Below, in pieces: positions 1-9,153 of a stretch of DNA of 64,000 nt (position 1 is the first letter of the stretch; every line of letters begins with the position of its first letter). A program made the position numbers and the translations under genes. The DNA is taken from assembly GCA_000181795.3 (NCBI GenBank), contig CM012954.1:13902590-13966589 (forward strand), written 5' to 3'. Under the pieces are notes generated by a model that saw only the letters and a list, made by a program, of their open reading frames with translations, did not search any database and had not been told where the DNA came from. The stretch is from Trichinella spiralis. Taxonomy: Eukaryota > Nematoda > Enoplea > Trichinellida > Trichinellidae.

Positions 1-1860
1 ACAGTAAACAGTTGATTTCAAATAATAATTATTTCAATAAAAATGTATAAGTGTTATCGAAAAATAAAACTAAATTTATTGCACAAAATCGCAACTTCAC
101 ATTACAAATAAGAATCGAACTAGTTCAAGAAAGTGAATAAAATATGATGTTCTCCCAAATGTCCACAAATTATAAAAGAAGTCAATAAAAATCATACATT
201 CCTTGAATAAAAATGTTCTTGTTTGGAAAATAAGTAATTAAAAGTAGTTCTATTCAATCAAGTACATTCTGCCATGTTAAGCATGCAAATTTAACAATAT
301 GAGAAAAACAAATCTGCATTACGGTATTTTAAACTTTAACTTATACTACTGTTATAATTTACTTGCAATAATTTTGTAGATAATGATTTGTTTAAAATTC
401 AAAAAATTTTAAACAAATAAATCAAACTAAACAGAACTTAATTAAAATCACCTAATCCTAATATCTCAATTATAGAACAGCTCAAAAATTATTCTTCGAC
501 ATGACAAACTCATTTGTTTTCAAAATCACAATAAAATCACATTCTTCTGACAAATCGAATACACTGGAAAAAGAATTGCAACATTTTTAATTTGTGAAAC
601 AATTTCATCCCTATGCATTCACTTCTTTACGTTGCACTAATTAAAACATAAATTCATTTCCGGTTAATTAACATACAGTATGCAACAATTCATATTGTGT
701 CAGTTTAAATATCTACACGCCCACCACCATTGATTGCTCCACTGCTACCCACACATTGTTATTTAATTTTTCATAAAAACTGTTGTAACATATAATTGTA
801 AAATTGGAAAGCATTAAACAGAACCATTCTCTAACTTGCGGTAACAACACAGCTCCCGGGTATCAGTTCACAACAAAAGTGCAAATTGTTCAAATCGGGC
901 GAATGCAAAAGAAAACTTGCTCATCTGCAAGAAACATCACAATTCTTCCTATTCATTGTGACTCACAGCGATGCTGTTAATTCTATTTAACAATTGACAC
1001 TGCTAATGTTATAGATGCAGGCACTTAGATGTCAAAGAACTAGTAAAGTAAAGCGTTTGTTTATTGGAACAATGCTATTTCCGTATTCTAAAATACTGTT
1101 CATATTGTAGCGAACAAAAATTAGTAATCAAAACCATGTGTAAATAAATAAATAAATAAATAAATATCTATATGCACTGTTGCAGATGCTGACAGTCTGT
1201 TCGCACTATACTTAATAAACAACAAAAAACCATTTCCTAATGTAGATGTCAATCACAAGTAGATCAACTAAAACACATCTCTGACAGAAATAAGCCAGAA
1301 ATACTTGATTTTTTAAATGGCGCAAAGTCGTTTACAACAGAAAACTGTCAAATGCATTTACATCGATAACGCTGCCACCGTTAGCAAAAATGTCTTCAGG
1401 GTATATTTTGCATTCTGTAGTCACGAAACACCCAATCAAACTATGAATCTTGCTTGATTGACGCCCAAAAATTCAGATCCAGGCAAAACAATCTATTCAC
1501 AATTCCACTAACGCAAGAGACTGACTCTTAAATACCTTTCTCATTTCGTAACAAAACAAAAAGCTCCGGCTTCATTTAAACCATTTAACATTTACCAAAC
1601 AATTAGCGTAAGTATTCTTTTTATCCGTCATTAAAAAAAAATTGAAACTTAAGTTATACACTCTTTCACAATTATCCACGATAAGCGATAAGCATATAAG
1701 CATAGATGTCTCCCAATAGAATACATTTCAATACCGACTAGTGTGATTAATCATCATCGATTAAGTAGTAAACACATTACTTTTCTATTTGAAAAAAATT
1801 AACTGCAAGAAATACTTTGCTGTTAAGAATTTTTTTCTGATATCAGTTTTGCATTTTTCA
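1..1860. other. No gene seen; upstream region of DEG/ENaC gene
   Basis: AT-rich sequence with no long open frame on either strand and no recognisable protein. It contains a short TAAA tetranucleotide repeat at 1141-1166. A T-rich splice acceptor (ttttcag) ends at 1860 immediately before the DEG/ENaC exon, so a 5' leader exon or a spliced-leader addition site probably lies at its right edge. Confidence 0.5.
1141..1166. repeat. TAAA microsatellite
   Basis: About six and a half tandem copies of the tetranucleotide TAAA in intergenic sequence. Confidence 0.9.
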
Positions 1861-1879
1861 GTTGAAGTGCCACAGAAAC

Positions 1880-3628
1880 ATGCAACAAGCGAACGGCACA
1901 CGAAAATTAGACGACGACAATATGAACAACAAGAACAAGCATAACATTTCAAAGAGCAACACGGCTCCTGAGCTGAGCGAATACAAGGGTCGAAAACGAC
2001 GCAGTACTGCGGCTAGCCTGGAGAATCGCACTGGAGCAATGTCGAAAATAGACGAAAGCATTATGGATGTAAATCTTTCCGGATTGCATGAATTTTCCAA
2101 CGCCACCACCACTTATGGCAAAATGCTGTGGGCAATTTTGATCGCACTAGCTATCGTTGGCTCGTGTTATGAAGTTTATAAAATATTGTATAACTATTAC
2201 AATTGTCCAATTGTAACTGAATGGTCCGTGAAGGCGACAAGAGCTATAGATTTCCCTAAAGTGGAAATTTGTCTCACATCATCAATTGGTCAGAGCGCGA
2301 TTGATGAATACCCGAATGCGGCCGCAGTTGCAGCCACAATGAAGAAACGATTACTGTTTACAGATTCGAACAGACCCAACAAACCAACCAAAGAACGTTC
2401 CAAGCGACAAGTTCATCAACACGTTCCACCTCAGTTTTGGGATATTGCGCCAGAATGGCATCCGTCGAAACAAAAACGAGATACCACCACTGCAACAACA
2501 TTGGACAGCAACAACAAGAACAATAACAACAACAACACAGATCTATCGAATATGACGAAATTGTTCGACGATTTCATGCGTTACAGTTTCAGTGTAGACG
2601 ATGTATTTTTAGATTGCGTTTTCCGAGATACGATGATGAGACAGTTGAACTGCAACGACGTTATTACAGAAGTTCTGAATCCCAACTGGGGAAAATGTTT
2701 CGTCGTTTCAGTAGGCGACAGAAAACAACACGTGCCTGGTCAAGGACTGGTGCTAGTGATGAATGCACAAAATCACAACTATCCTACAGAAAAATCACTA
2801 ATGCCTAAAACGGCTGGCATGATTGTCAGCATTCACCACGATTACAATCCGTACAGTTTCAACTATATCAACGTTCCGACAAAAAGTTACACTAGAATGG
2901 GCTTGTACGCGGAGTACCACGAGTATCTGGATGTAGAAACAGGACCCAAAGCCCAGCCGTGCATTTCTGAAGAGGAAAAACATTTTTCCGTGCTAGATTT
3001 GGAATATAATGTTGCCGCATGCCAAATGGACTGTTTCCAAAACTTGACACTGACCAAATGTGATTGTATCATTTTGCAAGATGTCAGTTTTGTCAAGGCA
3101 GACATTCGAGATAGCGTGCACTTTTGCTCACCCGAAGAGATTACAAACTGTGTATTACCCGAAGTAACCAATTCGAACGAAACCCAAACTCTGTACGAAA
3201 GCTGCTGTGACAAATGTCATACGTCATGCTCTATTTGGCATTATAATGTACAATCGAGCTCAATGGGACTCCACGAACCGGCGTTTAACTTTCTGCAAAA
3301 ATACAACATCTCGTTGGACAACTTGGTCTATTTGCACATAGCGCACACCAGTCTTGAATATACTGAAGTTGGGCAAGAGTGGGCAACGGAGATTGATAAT
3401 CTGATTGCTGATTTTGGCGGTCAAGTAGGTTTATGGATTGGTGGCAATTTGATCACTTTCATACAAATACCAATAATGCTGTTGCTAATCTTTTTCGTCT
3501 CCATGTACGAAAAATTTGTTGGTGTGAGAAAAATTCGTCGAGTAGTCGACCAAAAACGGAACATGTGGTCAACATGGTCGACAATCATTCAAGCTGGTCG
3601 AGATGGGCAAGGATCACCACTGCCTTGA
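1880..3628 (+). CDS. DEG/ENaC-family sodium channel subunit
   Basis: Amiloride-sensitive/degenerin-type channel subunit of the plasma membrane, encoded in one exon of 582 codons. Seen: Asn-rich cytosolic N-terminus, TM1 around residues 85-110 (KMLWAILIALAIVGSCYEVY), the post-TM1 FPKVEIC motif, a large extracellular region with the family Cys-rich block (CQMDCFQNLTLTKCDC, then CCDKCHTSC), and the pre-TM2/pore segment GGQVGLWIGG followed by TM2. A poly-Asn tract and a KRQ/KR-rich basic insert lie in the finger region. I chose the ATG at 1880 because a splice acceptor ends at 1860 and no earlier ATG is in frame after it. Oddity: the pore G-x-S filter reads G-G-N and the conserved TM2 Glu is Gln. 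AATAAA at 3791 could be the polyadenylation signal. Family membership is secure; subunit type, gating stimulus and ortholog are not known. Confidence 0.9.
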   Translation: MQQANGTRKLDDDNMNNKNKHNISKSNTAPELSEYKGRKRRSTAASLENRTGAMSKIDESIMDVNLSGLHEFSNATTTYGKMLWAILIALAIVGSCYEVYKILYNYYNCPIVTEWSVKATRAIDFPKVEICLTSSIGQSAIDEYPNAAAVAATMKKRLLFTDSNRPNKPTKERSKRQVHQHVPPQFWDIAPEWHPSKQKRDTTTATTLDSNNKNNNNNNTDLSNMTKLFDDFMRYSFSVDDVFLDCVFRDTMMRQLNCNDVITEVLNPNWGKCFVVSVGDRKQHVPGQGLVLVMNAQNHNYPTEKSLMPKTAGMIVSIHHDYNPYSFNYINVPTKSYTRMGLYAEYHEYLDVETGPKAQPCISEEEKHFSVLDLEYNVAACQMDCFQNLTLTKCDCIILQDVSFVKADIRDSVHFCSPEEITNCVLPEVTNSNETQTLYESCCDKCHTSCSIWHYNVQSSSMGLHEPAFNFLQKYNISLDNLVYLHIAHTSLEYTEVGQEWATEIDNLIADFGGQVGLWIGGNLITFIQIPIMLLLIFFVSMYEKFVGVRKIRRVVDQKRNMWSTWSTIIQAGRDGQGSPLP

Positions 3629-5071
3629 AAAACAGCAGCAAAGGCGGCAATACAGGTTGAAAAGCTATTTCACCGTTTAGATAGAACTCGACTGCTTCAC
3701 CTTTCCATCAATAACGATCACTAATTATTGTGCTTTAATGTATTTACAAATACAAAATATTAAAATCACAACGCTCTGCTAACCGGCACAAATAAAATGA
3801 TAATTTTCTAACAGTGCAACACTCAACTTCACCATGAACTTAAATATCAAAAAACTACAGTATATACTACTGTATTTGCTGATATGTTCTAATGGAATAA
3901 AATATTTTTGATTTCTGAAGAGAAAATTTTCACTTTTCCACATATGTCTATTGAATTTGATAAAAAGTCATATTAAAAAATATATATATGGTGTATCTGC
4001 GCGCTAAATGCTCACTGAAATGTGAATGCAAAATGTGAACTATTTCTTTTCGCAATTATGAAAATTATTCAATTTATCAAAATATACAAAGCTCAAACTG
4101 AAACATTTCCAAGCAATCGCTGCTTGGACAGGGAATTCATCTGTCTGCTTCGTCACAGTGAAGCACAACTATGCAACTACAACTTCAATAAACATTTCCT
4201 TTCTCCTTACAAGCCCCAGTGAGTTTCATATGCAGAACAGTATAAACAAGCAGAACAATTTTGAAAATTTCTCACGAAAATCAACAACACATTGTCAAAG
4301 AAAAAAAAATCAGAAATAGCTTTTGAAAAAAAGTAAATAAATTGTACTTACCGAATAATGTTGCAACGAACCGCTTACTGGAGCCATCATTATTTTACCA
4401 TTAACTTGCACCGACTACAGTGGAAATGGACAGCAAATCAGGCTAAATAAACAAAAATATCAACGTAAATTTGAATAAAATTCCAAACGCTCTTATCACT
4501 GCCGGGCATTCCTATTTATCAATAGCAAATCAAGTTCTACTTGAAGAATTACAACTTTTCGCTTTGTACTTTTACTCTTTGTTATACTTTTTAAATTATA
4601 CCAGCAAAAAACCTACTTTACTAACTGCATCTTATAATAATACTTTGCATATGATATGCAATTGAAAAAAACGTTTTCCCTCCAACAAATAGAAGATTGA
4701 ATTTATATATTTGAAAAAAGGCTGAACTGTACTTGGAAAAAAAGATGCGGTAAGATTCGGTTGCAAACGATCTGGATTTGGGCTGAGAACAATAGAACAA
4801 ATGACGACACAAAACGGAAGATCTAAAAAACAGAAAACAACAAGATCTTTCAGTAAAAAAATTCAAACGTCACCAATCAGAGTGCAGGTTTGATGAAACG
4901 ATTTTTTTTCGAAACATCCCTGAAGTTGAAACCGTTGCCGATATATAAATAGTGGTCAATTGGTGATTGTTATTTCTCTCTATTGATGCGTTCATTCAAT
5001 GGAAATACAAAGAATACTACATCGACACAACCAGTTCTTAGCCTCTTCTTGCATTTCCGCTAAGCAAGTAA
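3629..5071. other. Intergenic; no confident gene
   Basis: AT-rich spacer between the channel gene and the Ig gene. Short open frames here have no family resemblance. The only structured element is a possible minus-strand exon at 4352-4423, listed separately. Confidence 0.4.
4352..4423 (-). CDS. Candidate orphan exon of unknown minus-strand gene
   Basis: On the minus strand, a stop-free 72-nt block is bounded by a good acceptor (cactgtag) and a near-perfect donor (gtaagtac). It reads SVQVNGKIMMAPVSGSLQHYS, with two adjacent Met codons (ATG at 4390) that could be starts. No flanking exon could be joined to it and I do not recognise the peptide. It may be the first exon of a gene lying to the left, partly antisense to the channel gene, or a chance splice-site pair. 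Confidence 0.25.
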
Positions 5072-5633
5072 ATGCTTCGGCTGAAGCATTCAAGCGTCTC
5101 TAGCTCAACTATGCTGCCTGCTTCTGGAAACGATCAACGAAGCCCACCGACAAAAGTAACATGAACTTCTTCCACACGTTCAACAATGTCATATCCTTCA
5201 TAGTCGAGAGGTAATTTGTTTTTTCAGGATGTTCGCCAATTGTCGTATGAAATACCGAAATATATACGAGCCGGATTCACGCAACCAGAATTTCTGAAAG
5301 TTTTCGACGATGCCAAAGTAGCCGTTGGTGGACACGTAACATTCGACTGCCTGTTGATCGGCACGCCCCGACCAAAGGTTTCTTCACATTCTGTGTTAGC
5401 CTAGATTAAAAAAATATTCCAATGCAATGCTTGGATGTTTTTCACAGGTTGTTTGGCTTTTCAACAACAAGCCAATTGATTTCGAGGATGTCATCATAAG
5501 CAACACCAGTGACTCATGCCGTCTGACAATTCCTCAAATCACTTTTCACCATTACGGCCTGTACGCAATCATCGCCGAAAACGAAGTGGGCCGTATTAGT
5601 TGTTCAGCCCGTCTGATTCCCCTGTTTACATAA
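5072..5633 (+). CDS. Small immunoglobulin I-set domain protein
   Basis: Model: exons 5072-5155, 5228-5377 and 5448-5633, giving 139 residues with phase-0 joins. The protein is essentially one Ig domain: B-strand Cys in VTFDCLL, the conserved core Trp in PRPKVVWLF directly across the second splice, and the C-terminal strand pattern HHYGLYAIIAENEVGRIS. It resembles the intracellular I-set Ig modules of muscle proteins such as UNC-89/titin/palladin. The F-strand Cys expected in Y-x-C is Ile, so no intradomain disulfide can form. No signal peptide is visible. The start is the first in-frame ATG after a TAA at 5069. It could be the last exons of a longer gene if an acceptor upstream is used. A polyadenylation motif lies near 5833. 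Confidence 0.65.
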
Positions 5634-5907
5634 TGCTAAAGTATATTTGAAATGTTTAATTTTTTCCCTTTTCAAACAAACCACTGCGAATAGCAAATTC
5701 AAACCGAATCATTTAAACCATCATGAATCATCGTAGTTTTACCAATAGATGATGTTGCATAATACAATAATTTCTTTTTAGTGCTTTTGACGTCTCAAAT
5801 CGTCATAACGAGCCCTAAATTATAATTCGTACAATAAATTTATTCAACCCGAACGCTTTATAATAAAATTAAGTGAGTGAAACCATTTTTCCACCAGCTT
5901 AAAGCGA

Positions 5908-6409
5908 TTACTTGAGTTCTTCCTCTCTAGATAAATAGTGTTCAATTTCCCGTCGTATCAGATAATTTCCAAAAGCCTCAGAATTTTCTGATAGTTTAAT
6001 ATTACGACATTTTTCTGATCGTCTTCGAACAGCATTACTGAATGAATTGTATCCGTAGAGTGTCTTTGCCAAATGACGACTATCCGAATGCGTTGGTTCG
6101 GCCGGTATAATATTTATCGTTGGAATGTATCTAAAATGAAATTTTTTCGTCTTTATTGTACACATTTCAGTGAACAATGAGCTAATGATTATTAATAAAC
6201 AAAAAAATTATCAAATAATAAAACAACAACTGCACACAGAATGCATCCTCTACCTACCTCTCCGATGCTCCGCCAAAAATATACGCTGATTTTGCAGGAG
6301 AAAATTCTCTACGAACGTCAGCATTTTTATCAACCGTAGAACCGCAAGCTGAACGTTTATCAGGTTGGGCTTTAACCGACTGATGTGAACGCGCATTTGC
6401 GTTGTTATT
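5908..6409 (-). CDS. Unrecognised protein, last two exons
   Basis: Two minus-strand exons, 6258-6409 and 5908-6130, join in phase 2 (GAG AG|A) and end in a stop at 5908. The product tail is basic and Glu-rich (for example FGGASERYIPTINIIPAEP, then RRREIEHYLSREEEL-like residues). I do not recognise a family. The upstream exon has an acceptor (ttttag) at 6410, so more 5' exons are expected, possibly the 7138-7562 exon, but that exon ends in phase 2 and does not join this frame directly; an extra exon of 3n+1 nt would be needed. Exon 6258-6409 is also open in a second frame that stops soon after the splice. Confidence 0.4.
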
Positions 6410-7137
6410 CTAAAAACTTCTTTCTAGTATAAAAACAAACTCTTTCACAGTATTCTGCTGATTGAATTTAAAATTGTCGAAAATTTATATTCTCGATGAA
6501 TTTCAAACATAGCATGCAACCGAGATAACATCGAAAATATATCAATGCTATGTTTGAATCATCGTCGAGGCAAATTGAAATTATTTTAACAACAGCAAAA
6601 CATTCATCATTGAACTATATTATACAACGCTTATAAAATGTGAAAAGCAGCAATCTATTTGAATGCTTGAAAAGTGTTAATCGACGTAAACATATATGCG
6701 AATATCATACCGCATTTTCTTCAATTTGTTTAAAAGTCTTGAAATTTTTCAAAAAAACAGAAGATGCGAACGACGGATCTGAGTGTGCTCCTGTAGAGAT
6801 GTTATCTAATTTTTCCAAAGAATAGCTGCCAGCTTTGTTAATATTTTCTTTTTGTTTAAATGATGATCGTTGAACACAACGTCTAAATATATACTTTTTT
6901 AATTGTTAAATATAAATAAAAGATTAAGTGAACAAAAATTTTTTCCGTGCCATTGTACCTTATTATCATTATTGGACTGTATTGAAAAAAATATGTACGT
7001 ATCAGATTGAAATATCTGTAGCAGAGAGATAATTACCAAATAAAAATAAGACGGACAATAATGAGCAAACAAATAATGAATTGAAATATATTCGGTGTTT
7101 GTGATTTGAAAGAATGAAATGGGATCTGTTTACTTAC

Positions 7138-7562
7138 TTTGCTGATTTGCTGCTTTGTTCTGCTTTTTGATGATCCTCGTCCAGAAAACTGGTGCAGTCG
7201 ATCAAGCAAAGTTCGACGACGAATCTTGCCGGCAGTTCGCATTTTTCGTTCTGCAAATGCACCGGCAAACGCATGCCCAGGCTGCGCAACACTTCCGGGT
7301 GACGTTTCATGTAGCTGAGCAGAAGCGCCCGACGGAAATGCGTCGGCTCCAACTTTTCGGCCAGCGTTGAACTGTTGTAATTGGTCACCGTTGGAATTTG
7401 TGCCCGGTCAAATTTGCCACCCTCGGAACGATGGTTCAACAAAATATCCGGGATTTTGTAGTTGTCGATCTCCCGGCTGATCAATTGCAACTGTTCGGCC
7501 ACTTCGTGCACGTCCAGGGGCTGCTGGTTTTCAACGTCGTTCAAAACAACAACACTCTGCAT
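7138..7562 (-). CDS. Unrecognised protein, N-terminal exon
   Basis: A 425-nt minus-strand exon begins with ATG at 7562 and ends at a consensus donor (gtaagt) just left of 7138. It is clearly richer in G+C than its surroundings and has coding character: MQSVVVLNDVENQQPLDVHE at the start and ALLLSYMKRHPEVLRSLGM later. The product begins acidic and helical with no signal peptide. I do not recognise the family. It is probably the first coding exon of the gene that ends at 5908, although the intermediate exon was not found. Confidence 0.45.
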
Positions 7563-9153
7563 CGACTTTGCCCTTAATCAAATTTACTTATTTATTACTT
7601 AATTTAATAAATTAAATAATTATCCTGAACGTATGGAAATTTCGAACGATCAAAAAAAATAAATATACAAGTAAATACTTTACTTTGTTAAATTTTCATT
7701 CGATTTGTTTTTCCACATGATCACTGGAAGAATACAGCTATAGGGAGATGATTAAAAAAAGAAAACTCCCTACGCAGAGCAGCAGGTAAACACTGAATAA
7801 CAATGGAAAGACGTCGCCAAGTGATGCGAGAAGAAAAAATACGACCGAATCTGTGATGCGTAATTTCAGTTGTAAATGCAGTAAAATGGTGCAAACTCCC
7901 CATATTGGCAAACAACGCAAACAGTCGTCTTGATTCCCCCGACTGATTTGCCAGTCAGAAGAAATACTTAAAAGCTGAATAAATAAACGACGTATGCTTG
8001 ATTACTATTATTATTCAACGTATATCCCCCTCCCCCTAAATAGAAAATTTCACATGCAACTGACTGTGCTGCATCACTTACAGTAATCCTGCCAAAAAGA
8101 AATTTTCAAAATATTTTTTTTCTTGATTCGCAGGCAATATCTTACTTAATAAAGATTTTTCGTGATTCTCTCGTCCTAGTTACTTCCTTTACAGTTTATT
8201 GGGAAAAACTGTTGTGGAATCTGAAAAACAAAAACAAATAAACATTAATATAATTTAAAAAATCATACCGAAAGCAACTTTCATTTATTAGAAGAAAAAA
8301 ATTTTCTTGCCCATTTCTTTATTTAAATTAATGATATACTTGTTATCAACGCTATTCTCACCTTTACGCCAATCAAAAAAATGCGAACAAGCTATAACAG
8401 TAGAAAAACGACTGTGTAAATAAATTTCAATTTTAATAATATCAAAGCTCTTCAACTGTTGTGGGTTCGTTCTTCTGCAGAGTCGTTGCTGAAAAGGAAG
8501 GAGAAATTGTTCTTTTTCCATATTTATTCAGTGTCGCTAGTAAATTCTGCAGCTAAAAAGCATCGAGACAACAAGATGATTCGCAGAAGAAGATTAAGAT
8601 TAAAGGCATCATCATTCAAAATAGAATTTTGTATTCAAGTATTCATTCTCAACAGTAGAACAAACCGTACTTCGAATACAAAAGCAGAGAATAATAAATT
8701 AAAAACTTATTCTTCTAAAAAAAATTATGCAGACAGATCAAATGTGGAAAATTAAACATCACATTCCTTCCTTCGACAAAGAAAGGAATCTGCTTATTAA
8801 TAAACTGAAATTACTCTACCATAATGAGCGGTAAAACAATTTTCTTGCAAAAGCAAACACTCCGCCACTGCGAATACAGGTTGTCGCCATTATTCATTCA
8901 AAAATGCAGCAAATTTAGATTATTACAATTAAAAATGAAAATTCATACTCACGCACACAAACACATGTACATTATACATTACAAAGCGTGAGTATGTGTA
9001 TGCATGTATGTACGTATGTATGTATGTGTATATATACGTGTAGGTATAAAATTGTAAATGATGATGAGCATAACGTCGGTCGGTAAAACTGGCACAAAGT
9101 TACTTGTTAACTATTTTGTGAGAAAACAAAAGCAGCTGAAACTTCGCTTGCTA
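7563..9153. other. Intergenic; no gene seen
   Basis: AT-rich spacer between the unrecognised minus gene and the 3' end of kindlin. Several 60-100 codon open frames are low-complexity (Lys/Asn or Phe/Leu rich) and lack splice context. A GTAT/TA-rich simple repeat lies at about 8991-9040. Confidence 0.45.
8991..9040. repeat. GTAT-rich simple repeat
   Basis: Imperfect tandem GTAT/TGTA units ending in a short TA run, about 110 bp beyond the kindlin stop codon, in its 3' flank. Confidence 0.7.

Noticed and set aside
4022-4866. Three short ORFs of 64-81 codons
   Set aside because: No coding signature beyond chance in AT-rich DNA.
7721-7920. Two overlapping minus-strand ORFs of 60-64 codons, one hydrophobic
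   Set aside because: No splice context or family; hydrophobicity is expected from T-rich DNA.
8288-8755. Opposed 77- and 98-codon ORFs
   Set aside because: Low-complexity Lys/Asn/Phe frames in an AT-rich spacer.
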